Shown: piece after piece, positions 12,801 to 24,800 of the stretch | Layout of the letters: every line of letters starts with the position of its first letter | Position numbering within the stretch: the first letter of the stretch is position 1 | NCBI GenBank assembly: GCA_014058105.1 | Contig: JACGCM010001879.1 | Coordinates: forward strand, 248,001-312,000 | Direction of reading: 5' to 3' | Source: Kingdonia uniflora | Taxonomy: Eukaryota > Streptophyta > Magnoliopsida > Ranunculales > Circaeasteraceae | Length of the DNA: 64,000 nucleotides | Notes under the pieces: model-generated | What the model saw: only the letters and a program-made list of their open reading frames with translations | Databases searched by the model: none | Told to the model about the DNA's origin: nothing | Position numbers and translations under genes: made by a program

Positions 12801-15800
12801 AAACGAAGAACACAATAATAATTCGAGTAAATCTTCCTCTAGAGTTTCTTTTTATTGCTCAAAATTGATTGCAATATAGAGAGGCCTGATTGCTCAAGAA
12901 GCTGATTACAATCTAGAGAGGCTTGATTGCTTAAGAAACTGATTACAGTCTAGAGAGGTTTGATTGCCCCTAAGGTTACAATGCCTAGCTATTTATAGAG
13001 TGGAATTAGAATCCTACTCATATTAGAAATTAGGTTTTTGCTATGCAAAATACTTAAACTAGGCTTGAGCTAGAATTCTACTCCTATTAGAAGTTATAAT
13101 CCTACTCATATTAGAAATTAGGGGTATAGATCCTCCTGGATCATTGTGGGCACCCCAAATCCTCTCCATTTTGAGCCTCATCTTCAACATACTCCACCAT
13201 GGTACCTTCACCAGGAGACAACCGGTTCTCTTGTCTGTTTTTAATCATCAAACACACCTCTGGGGATGCATTGGCATGTGCAAGGGTTCCCAATTGAAGT
13301 TTGTAATCTTTATCAACTCTACTCTGGATCGACACTGGATCTGGAAGATTTGATTTGACTCTTGTAGATCTTCTCACCTCCCCAGGAAGCAATGTCCCTC
13401 TCGTATTGTTCTTAACACTCCTACTGTAGACTTTCACATCCGTCCATGTCACTGGGTTTGGTATTTTCTGGTGTAAGTTGCTCTGGCCTCTAACCATGGC
13501 CAGTCCCAAGGTGTAGAGGCGCAAAAATTTACCAAAAGTGGTAACAACGGCTACAGGGATGAATCGATAAGGTGTATTTTGTTACCAGAAATAGCAAATA
13601 GAAGCCCTAGATCAACCTCGACTAACTCATCATACTGGAATGGACAGATAAGATTAGATCGTGGTTAAAAGGACGAAAATACCCTTGGAGAGTTAGGTTG
13701 GAGCGAAAACAGCCTAGTTATTAATTTATCCAACCAATATATCAGTCTTTATATTGTATCTATAGGTCACTCGATTATTTGATATTGGTTCAATAGGTTA
13801 AGGGACACAAAATATTGATTCACAAAAAAATGGATGGCAAGTATGGAATCTACATACCAAAGCACGATGAGCAAGATCAACTGATGGAAATGTCACAAAA
13901 GCTTGACCTCTCATTCTCCCCTCCTGAAAAGCCAAAGATCACATTACAGACAAAATTAAATTATCTACTGAAGAAGTATGTCTTTCTTGGGTTTCCGGCT
14001 TATTTTGGGAGCTTTGGTTTCCATGACACACGTGTTGGGCGACCATACTCCAACACTAAGTTCTCTATCTTACGATTTTCTTTTTTCTCCAGTTGTCTCC
14101 TTTTCTGAGCTTGAAGGGTTTTCGTGTCTACAGTTTCAGAAAGAAGACTAGGAAAACCAGCTTCGTGATTTAGGAAAAGGAAATTTGCTTTCTACAAAAT
14201 ATGGAAAACGAAATTTTCTTCCTCCTATAAAGTCGATCAAACTCCTAGCACAAAATCTCCTTCTGGGATTCCTTGCTGGAGCTAGTATGCGTCAGCAGAC
14301 ACAAAGCGATAAAGATCTTCAAGCATTGGCAGGTGTCGCTAGCATCAAAACTTCTAGGAGCTATGTGCGTCAAATTTCATAGTGGCAATGTCTGTAAAGG
14401 ACCAGCAAGAAAGAAAAGGCATTTTCGTTTCCACAAGCACACCCTTAATGTGACGAAAACATGTTTGGTTGGGCCTTGAATGCGCCAGTTTAGTTGGGGT
14501 GTTTAAAAGGAACAAAGCTAAGTGTTGAACACTGAATGGGTGTTAAAAGTACCCTTAGTCGAGGTGTTTTTATGGAGAATAATTTCATGCGAAAGGGCAT
14601 GTTGACCGAAATCAGATACCCATTTAACCAGGTATCCTTACTATTAAAAGGCCCATTAATCGAGGATAATAAGAGGGGCTGGTGTTGATTATCTTAGTAG
14701 CCAATATATTAATGCTAATTATGTAGTCGACTAATAATATAGTTCAGAATAGAAACACTATATGAGAGATCTCACCTGCATTAGTTTAACATTCAGACTT
14801 AATTTAGTTGCCTCGACGGTTTCAAAGAATGAACCTGCAGTGTATCATGTGTAAAACACATTGAAGTAAAATACTGATATATGCAAAGAAAGAGGCACTG
14901 CATTTTAAATTAAAATATCATCAGCTTCAAGGTCAACAAGCTAGCATTAGAAAAGATGTTGCTGATCCTCATGACATTATTCGGTATAATAGAATCCTAC
15001 GAATTCAACCATAGACTAAACATTGACAAATAACCAACAATTTATATTGAAGAAAAGGCTAAGGATCAGATTAGTATAAACTCTGATATATTTTTATTTT
15101 ATTTTTTGCATCAGCATTTTAATGAGACACATACCAAATATGAAGTAGAAATCATCGGCAACCACGTCTTTCGCCAAGTTCTTTACGTACAGCACGGTGG
15201 TAGGATTCCCAGCACTATAGTTCTGCATGAATTCAAAGTTGGACGCTTTAAATCATATCAATGTACTATATTTTTGCAATTGTACTTAAGCAGTAGAGGT
15301 CCCCAGAAAACAAGGGATGCACAATGTCAGGTTGCCGTGGTCTTGTTGCAACCAAAAAGAGAAAACCCAAAGAATATGTAGATATAGTCATTATTCAAAG
15401 ATTGTGAAGATGAAAATTGAACTTGTATTTTACGATTAGGTTCAAATTTTATATTATTATAGTATATATATTGCGTATATTACAAAGAACGGTCCATCCC
15501 AAGTTTATATAATTATCCTAATGTCAAAGCTTTGGCATAGTGTGGTCTTTCTGTGATATTATGCAAAACACTATATGCAGCAACATGCATTTTGGTAATA
15601 ACTTTCAGGGTATAAAATACGTCTATTCTTCCTTCACCTATCTTATCCAAAAGCTAACAACTAGAAAACAAAAGTCATCCTGAAATTCTTTGGACTAACT
15701 TATCTTAACAACATGGCATCTTTTCGATCTAGATCAAATTTACCTATTAGCACATATGCTGCACGAAAACCTAAGAACTTTTTTTTGCTACTGCAAGCAA

Positions 15801-18800
15801 GGGTTAAGGCTGACCAATTTATTTCAATAATAAAGAATTACAATCTGTACAATCTAGTCCAAATAGCATCCTCCTCTATAATAGTATACAAATTAGGAGG
15901 CAAGGAGCTAGGAGATAAGATGCTCTCACCAACAACAGTCTGAAAAGATGACGACAATACAGCTCCCCAATTACTGGGACAGAAACATACATATATATAA
16001 AAAAACTGGAGTATAAATGATTTACGATATAGTGACAATAAATAGATCGCAAACTTTTCAGTGTTGCATGTTGAGATATCTTCACATGCATGGAAACATG
16101 AGATAGTGTTAAGTTAACCCTGGTTCAAAAGTAAAGCTTGCACATTTTTCCTATTGCAAGATCATAGGTCTTATCATCTTAGATATCAATTTTTTCAAAT
16201 CATATTTGATACCTTAAACATGGGTAGTGATAATATCTCCTCTGGAGGTAACTTTCCGCTCTCTATTTCTTCAAGTGTTGCAAATGGTCTTAGTTCCAAA
16301 CCCTCTTTAGTTGAATCCACTGAGTCTTTCATGCTCTCATCGTCATCTTTAGGTTCATCTTGTATTACTCTGGTAGCGAACTTGATCTGCAGAAAAATTA
16401 TGGAGTTATCCACATTATCTCTCCCACAATTTTCTTTGCAAATGTTTTTTCTCAAATGCATCTTAATCATGTATCTCCTACGAAGGTTGACCGATTACAA
16501 CCTGCAGTGTGGGATTCTTTTTTATCATTGGAATCTCTTTCGGAACCAAGGTTGCGGGTTTCAACCCGACAGCCTCATGAGCCACATCTTTGTCAACTGC
16601 TGGGCCGACAATAAATTCTCGTCTTGTACGCTTTCGGGTTCTTGGAAACCCGACAGAGTAGCTTTTGCCATCATCTTCTCCCTGGAAATGGTAGGAAAGA
16701 AAATTCGATTTTGACTATCATGGTAAAACAATTGCGAAAAATTCTGCCACATGGAATTAAAACATATTCTCTTTTTTAATTTGCCCACGTGGATCAGGCA
16801 ATTCTAATCAAAGTATTTAGTGATCCGCGTACTATTCATTGGATATATGCTGGAATAGATTTATTTTTTGCATAAACATGCTGGAATAGAAAAGGGTGAA
16901 CTGTTTCACTACATATCAGTCAAAAATAAAAATTTAGAAGACATTTCACGATTATATATATTTTGCATCGAGGATAAGAGGCTACCATGATATATTGCGG
17001 ATATATTGGTGATTATGGCAAACTTATATATCTGCCCTAGCTGACAGTATGATCCCGATTGAAATATCACTAACAGTATTAGGAAAAAATACCTCTTCCG
17101 AAGAATCCAGCTCCGATTCATCACTAGATAGATCGGCCGAATGAGGCTTAGCAGCTACAGCAGGAGGATGGGGTGGTGCCACGGATACTGAAGTCGGCAG
17201 AGGTGGAGTCGGCAATGCCAAACGAAATGGAGCTGGAATGTTCATTTTGTTCATCAAATGTAATACCTGCAGTTTGAAGCTTTGGAATTACAAATTGACC
17301 TCAAATTATTGAGAGAGAATTTTGTTTAGTGGAATATGCAGGAGCCTAGAAAGTATCACCTGTGTATAAAAACGAGGAACGGCAATGAGAGCATTCACAA
17401 TGTTTGTCAATATGTTTCCATCTGGAGGCGGGTATGCATACCTGTAACAGAAAGAATGCCTTTCAATGGGAAATAGCAGGAGAAAAGCTTTCAGCCCTAA
17501 AGAGTTGACGTTCTTAAAAGAAAATTAAAACAAAAAGCTAGATTTCTTATATAAAAGCTACGATTGAAATCCTCTAGGATGTGATTTTTTTTCTCACTGC
17601 TTCCACTCTTTGACAATACGCCCCATTGACCAACTATGTGTAAGAAAGAAGGGCATTTTTCTGAAATATTTTCCTTCATTGCTCTTTTGCCAGGAAATTT
17701 GAATTGACTTCTTTATCAAAACAAGTTCAACTTTGTTTCATCCTAGTAGAATAGTATCCCCATTATAGAATTGAGCATGAGTAATCTCTTGGAGTGGTGG
17801 TGACAATAGCAAATGCTTGTCTTCTGTAGCCTGGGTGAATGTCTGTACCCCTAAGAAAGAAGGTAGTTTGGACATAACCCATGGTCTAACTGGTTAGAAC
17901 CAATGGCCTAAAGAGTAGGTCCTTCTAGATTGTTAAAAGCCCTAGAGATTGCTCTTGGCCTCTTGAGTATGGAGATCTCTCCTCAAAAAAGGCATTTTTT
18001 GCTCTTAAACACTGCACCACAATAATAGGTTATAGTGAGAAGACTTTACTCTGGCAGGATCTATGGATTGAGCTCGGTGTAGTTAACCTAAATTTCAACT
18101 ACAATATTGCTCTCCTCTCAGTGCCTACTTAAAAAGAACAGCTTAAAGATCTTATTTCTGAAGATAGTAAGTGTGTATATCCTTCAAGAAGATTTACATC
18201 TGCTGACCAAGAAGAATCTGGGTCTATTTTCTTGTTAGTATAACTCCGGCTGTAGATGAAGAAGACAAGGTTCTATGAAAGCTAAACTCTAATGGTTCTT
18301 TCTCCACAAGATCTGCTTGGAATGCTTTGAGATCTTCAAAATCACTGCCATTCTGGTTCAAAGTGGCCTGGGACCAAGATGTGATTCCCAGACATCCATT
18401 CTTTGGCTTATCTTGAGAAATAGATTGAAATCCAGAGACTTCTTAGTCCAAATTGGGAAGATACAAATATCACACTGCCAGCATAGTTCAGAGGAGATGA
18501 ACAGATCATGGAGCACTTATTTTTCTTATGCCCTGATTTTAACAGAACTTGGTCTTTACTACTCACAGTCCACAGGGATGGGGGACATAATTAAATTGGC
18601 AGGTTACTCAACATTTTGACCCTTCGATTTTCAAGATCCTAAACATATCTTTATCTGGGCTGAAAAAATACAAGATTTTGCAGAAATGCTAGCAGCGATA
18701 TCAACTCTATAGTCAAGCAGACTAAATATGAGGTTACTTGCAAATGTGCGTTCTCTACCTTCATATCTCATTCAAATGGTATATTGAGAAGCACGCTGGT

Positions 18801-21800
18801 CACATAGGGGATTCAAAAAGCATAAAACCAATCAAAACCAGTACATTGGATATCATGGGATCCTTCAGATAAATAAAAAGTAGTGCTAAACTGTGATGGC
18901 GGCAAAGCCACAGAAAGATCAGCTTATGGAGGAATCTTCAGGCTAAATGATGGGATTCAAAATCTTGCTTACAATGACTATACAGATAGCTCTCTTGAGG
19001 TGGGTGAAATTAAAATAATGGCCACAAACTACATAGCTAGGCTTTCAAAGCTTAAAATCATGACAGACTCAAGGTTTGCACAGAAAGTCTTCAACAACAT
19101 TTAGAAACCTCCTTGGAAATGTGCAGCAGAGATTAAGAAAATTAGAACTTGGTGGAAGCTTACTGAAAACTGTGTTCATTTGCTTTCAAGGCAGGCAATA
19201 GAGCAGCAATTATGAGGCCTCAGAGATGGATATTGCAGCTAGAAAGCCTATCTTTCCCAAAGTGTTTTGTTCTAATTTAAATGCTATCTGTAAACAAGAT
19301 GCGCTTAATTATATATTCTGAAAGGTGTAATAGTGTTTTTATTTTGTATATAGGGTGTCTACCTTAACCCAGCTTCCTTCTCAAAAGAAAAGAATTGTTG
19401 GGTCATTTGGCTAAAAAGAATTGTGAAGAAAATCAAAAGAAACGAAAGATCAATAGAGTTGTTGCTTTGATTATTTTGTATGGGATAAAGCGGCTTTTGA
19501 TGTAAAAGGAGTGTGTTTCGACTCTCTTGTGGCTAGGTAGAAGGAGGTTATATTCAGAGCTCCAAGAAGATTTGTACTAGTCCTGGGAAGGTGTTATTGT
19601 TTCCACTTTACTTTTATTTTATCTTTTATGTTGCTCTGCTTCCCTTTTAAATATAATAACTTCTCATTTTTCTGATTTAATAAAATTACATCTATCAAAA
19701 TAAATAAAAATGAACCTAAGTCCTCTTTATTCCAAACATAAAGTTTTCAAGAACTTTCCTCTATACGGCCTAAAAGATGAGTGGAGAAAAGATTAAAAAG
19801 AAAAAATATATATCATATGGCATCAGATGATAGCATATATTGATTTGCTATCATGATTGGAATAACTATTCACAGTTATAAAAGAAATAGTTTCAACTAG
19901 ATTGAATAAGAATGAGATACCGTACTCGAGATGAGGTGGAAATGGGTAGTCGACCCCAATTCTTGAAGCAATGGGTTCACCAATGGGAACTTGGCTTGGA
20001 TTGTGCACATCTTTAGTGAGACTTCCAATCAAGTAAACATCCTTGGCCCCTGAGACAGCTGTGGAATTTGAGTCCTTTTGGCCTTGTGCTTCGATTTGTT
20101 CATTTTTACTTTTAGATATTGGCTTATTTGCTCTTTCTACTGATAAGACTTTCCCAAGAAATCTCAGCCTGCAATAACCCTAAATCCTCAAATATGAATC
20201 ACCTAAGAATTCTGAAAATAACATACCTTTACAAAAATGTTGGGTATTAATATATCATACACAAAAACATACATTAATTGTTATGGTATATTCTCGCTTT
20301 CCAAATACATAATGACCTTAAGAACATCAAATTTTGTTCCAGAATCTTGATATTATGGGGTACCTACAAGAACACACTTTTTTTCACCTGGTCATAATTT
20401 GTTCCTTACACATGAAGATATTTGGTATGACTGTATGACAGTTAGAATACTTTCATTTATGAATAAATCACGCCGTATTTATCAATACTTCCAAGTGCTT
20501 ATGCTCTTAAGCATAAATGGTTCTCTTACAGGTGTCTAGGTGAGAGAGGTGGAATTAAGGGAGAGCATGCAAGGGAGTATCACACGGGGTTGTGTGGCAA
20601 AATATAGTCAACACAGTCACATGCTTTGAGATGTATGCCATGATGAAAGGGATGTAAATATGCTTGAACCAAGGGTAAATGGAGATACACATTAGAGGCG
20701 GACCTACATAGAGGTGAAGGTGGCAGTTGCCCACCCTGAACTTTCTAAAGCTATGATTTTTACAGGTGTTTGAAATTTCCAATCATTCTCTAATAAGTTA
20801 TTTTTCTCTAGCTTCCTCTTTCAAAAAGTTCCGTTTGCCCACCCTGAATTCTTATTACACTACATGCCACCTATTTGCCCACCCATATTTCGAGTTTTTA
20901 GTGGCATTTTTGTAACTTAAAGTCAACTATAAGATTTACCTTCAGATCCCTCCTTAGATTTTGCATTAAAACCCCTCAAAGTTGGTTCTATCTCTATTAT
21001 TATTATCAACTTACTCAAATACCCACATTACTTCGAGGAAAAATTATTGGGGGATATGGCCCCCAAACCTCTGGCCCACCCTGGTCCAATTCCTGGATCT
21101 ACCTCTGATTGCTACAGACTCTAAACAAACGCTAGCCTTCATCAAGCGCAGGAAAAAACCTCCCTGGAATGTATTCTACTCAGACATACTATTCTTCATC
21201 TCATCGAGCAGTTTAGACAGTACAATATTACACATGACATGTATAACATCTATAAAACGAAGAAAAAATTGTGCTGATCTATCAGCTTCGTTTTCTATTT
21301 CTTTTGAAAAACATTTATTACGCACTAGCTCTTTGCCACCTGAAATTAGAATAGTCTAAGAGGAGGATTTCTTTATGCTGCTTTACTGCATAATTAATAT
21401 CATAACCTCATTTCGCAATATATTTATCACTTTGGGACTTCTTTAACTTGGGCATCAAACCTTGGGTAGAAATAAGAATCAAAACATCAATTTTAAGATA
21501 AATTGGTCAATTAATATGTTGATATGCCGGAATATCAGCTGATATTTCTGTTGGTTCCATAATCTGAAACTACAGACGAAAGTAAAAAAAATATCAAGAG
21601 TGATAGGAATCGTGATCGTATCCACGACCACGAGTAGCACGTCTCATACGTCGCGTGCGCACCTTTTTTATTTAGTTATTTCTATAAATTTAATTCCTTG
21701 AATAATAGGACTAGTTTCCTAATTAGATTGGTATTAGGATTTCTTTTTGTGCTAGGTCTTTTCTCATATAAAAAGAGTCTGAGCTTAGTTTATTTGTTAG

Positions 21801-24800
21801 ATTGATTTGAGTAAGAGAAAAAGGCTTAGCCTTAGAGAGAGATGTAAAGTTTGGGGTAAATCTAAAACCCTAGGTCTTCGACCTTTCAATTGAGAGATCT
21901 TAGTTTTAATTGAGATTAATTTAGTTTTTAACAACTTGGTACCAGAGCTAGCAAGATTCTGCCGAGGGGGGGACATTTTTTTTATCGACTGCTATAGTGA
22001 TTTTGGCATCTGCTGCAGTAATTTCTACGTTGCTACAGTGATTTTGGCATCTGCTACAGTAATGTTAAGCCAAGATGACTAATTATAACGGCTTCCTTTT
22101 CAGTCTTTACTTTCCGCGTACGCAAGTTCCGCCTATGCTACTCAGTCCTATGTCGCCTATCGTATCGCAAGCATCCCGCCTACTTTTCAGTCTTTACTTT
22201 ATGCTCTCCACTTGTAGTAATGAGACGAAGCACATAGTAGCGTATCTGTCATCCTATATAATCGCCTGTGTCGGCAAATGATCGTGCAAGAGTAGTTTGG
22301 AAGCGGAATCCACCTCTCACCGTACGCAAGTTGATAGGTTGTCAGGTTTTTTTTAGCAGGTTCATCAGTGGCTTTGAAAATAAGCCTAGCTCTAACCACT
22401 CTTTTTCCTTGCTATAAAATGCATACAGCAGTCGTCTTGCTATGGGACAAGTTCGGGTGGAAAGACTGTGAAGTAGAAGACTAGGAAAATTGGATAGAAC
22501 ATAGATTAGAAAAAGACGAATACATACTTCATTGGAGAGAAGCCAATGAAGTATGGATTCTAAATCGTTATGGATTGCAAATGTTTTTATGTTTAAAAAC
22601 AGATCTGACAAATGAGGCGCTTCAAATGCTTGAGAACTCTAATGTTAGAAAAGATGGGTTTCAAACGAGTGTAGGTGTGGTCGAAATCACGAGGTTAGAG
22701 GCGGGAGTCGTGACGGAAGATTCGATTCGATGGAGATGGCTTGGAGATGAAACACCACGAAAAGACGGCGGAGAGAGAGGTTTACCGTGCGATTGATCTA
22801 GTAGGTGGAAAAAACGGAGACGTATCGAAGAGCTATCGGTCAAAGCCCGACAAGGAGGTTGCGACATTGATGCGAGAGGTTCACATGATCGACGATTCCA
22901 ATTGTCAGGAAGCCCAACCAAATAAGACCAATCCCAATCCAAAACCCTTGCCAAGAATTTGAAAAACGATCGGAGGGGAATTGATTATATCGCCAATGAT
23001 GGAGGAAGGATCACCAGTGATTACGGTGGCCGGAATACAGGAGAGAGAGGTTCCCATTGCCGCTGAAGTCTGCGGAAGACGCGAAATTAAAGGCGAAACG
23101 AACCGAGGATTTTTGGGAGAAGACGTAAGCATGTCACAGGGGTATGGCATGTATGGTATGGGCATGCCACAGCACGAGAACTGTATGAGTCAAGGCACCG
23201 GGCAGGATTCGCAGGGTTTAAGGAAGAGTGCCATTGGCACGGGCCAGGGCATGCCCATGGCAGGGTGGGGTGGGGCACAGGACGGCAAGCAGTAGACGTA
23301 GCGACAGTATCACCGGGCATCAGGCAGGGCATGCCCTCGAGTAGTACAGCCATGTTGCTGCAACAGTTTGTGCTAACGATGGAGTATGGACACGGGAACA
23401 GCAAGAGAGAGGGATCATGGGTCCACAACAGTGACTCGGGTACGCCACGAGACCTTTTAGGCACCGAGTCGACTCCAAATGGAAGAGCGGGCACAATTAC
23501 CGCGGAGGAATCGCGGATTCTTACGGGGCCGATGGCGGATTCAGAAGGCACGGAGGTGATGCCCGAAGGAGTGATCGCGATAGATCCTTTCCCACACTAA
23601 CGGGTAACGCGGGGAGCGCCACGGAGAGTACTCACGTTATGTGAGTCACTGACAAAGAGAGAAGAGTCGACGGGGGGCTGATTCGCAAAACAATTGAGGA
23701 GAGATCAATTAGTTTTGGCAATATGCAGGGATATTTGGGAACCAAGAGAGAGTAATTTCTCGTACATGGGTGTACCGAAAATAGTCCTGTATGTTGACCC
23801 TTATTGGATAGAGTTGGTAATACAATGAAGCAACACGAGCTTCGAGATGATGTGTTAAAACGTCCAAACGGTGTACTAGCAAGTTACGGTAAAATTTGTG
23901 GCCGTATTCCCGAGCTGTTAAGCGTGCTCTTTTGGTTTCATATTGATGCTTGCAAATTTTCTCGCTAGAGATCGACCACGAACTCTTCTTAGACGGGGAG
24001 AGTTGATAGGAATCATATCCACGAGTACGAGTAGCACATCGCGTGCGCACCTTTTTTATTTAGTTATTTCTATTAATTTAATTCCTTGAATAATAGGACT
24101 AGTTTCCTAATTGGATTGGTATTAGGGTTTCTATTTGTGCTAGGTCTTTTCTCTTATAAAAGAGAGCCTGAGCTTAGTTTATTTGTTAGGTTCGTTTGAG
24201 TGAGAAAAAAGGCTTAGCCTTAGAGAGAGATGTAAAGTTTGGGGTAAATCTAAAAACCCTACGTCTTCGACCTTTTATTTTATGCAATTGAGAGATCTTA
24301 GTTTTAATTAAGATTAATTTAGCTTCCGCGCACGTAGTTTTTAACAAAGAGATATGCTCAGCATATATCACGATATAACAGTTGGTGTATCCATGCTTTT
24401 TCATATATTGAGCCACTATAACTATTTATTTATTTATTATTTATTTGTATAACACTTAATAAAGTCAATAATTTGATACATCCAACCTATATATATTGGG
24501 AAATATCATTCTTAACAAAAAATCATATTATGATTTTTTTTTTCTGAACCGAATCCAGACAGTTTTCTGATATATTATAATTGCCAAACATTTTCTGGAC
24601 CATGGTAGAAAAGACATGATCCACGAAATGAAATGACAGGAAAGTGCCCTTCTCAATTATTAGGTTGAAGGAAACGACAAAAGCACTGAAGTTGACAATA
24701 ACAAGATAAAATGATTACCTGTTTAGTTGTGATTGTGCGTGAGAAGCCGAAGCTTCATCCTTGAAATCCACGAAGGCACAATTCCTCAACCTGCACAAAA

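Larger units (their letters stand above)
21601..24346 (+). mobile_element. Non-autonomous LTR retrotransposon, 2,746 bp, 5-bp TSD
   Basis: The LTRs at 21601-21933 and 24004-24346 both begin TGATAGGAATC and end TTTTTAACA. The flanking 5-bp direct repeats AAGAG at 21596-21600 and 24347-24351 are the target duplication. A primer-binding site, TGGTACCAGAGC, lies at 21937-21948 and a polypurine tract, GACGGGGAGAG, just before the 3' LTR. The 2.07-kb interior has only short frames, none recognisable as protease, integrase or reverse transcriptase. It therefore depends on enzymes from elsewhere (LARD/TRIM-like by structure). It lies antisense in intron 2 of U11/U12-65K. Confidence 0.93.

Noticed and set aside
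16154..16714. 186-codon plus-strand frame
   Set aside because: It lies antisense over exons 6 and 7 of U11/U12-65K, which read perfectly on the minus strand. It has no recognisable content.
17885..17985. tRNA- or SINE-like sequence with a TAACTGGTTAGAA word
   Set aside because: A box A-like word is present but no box B or foldable tRNA follows.
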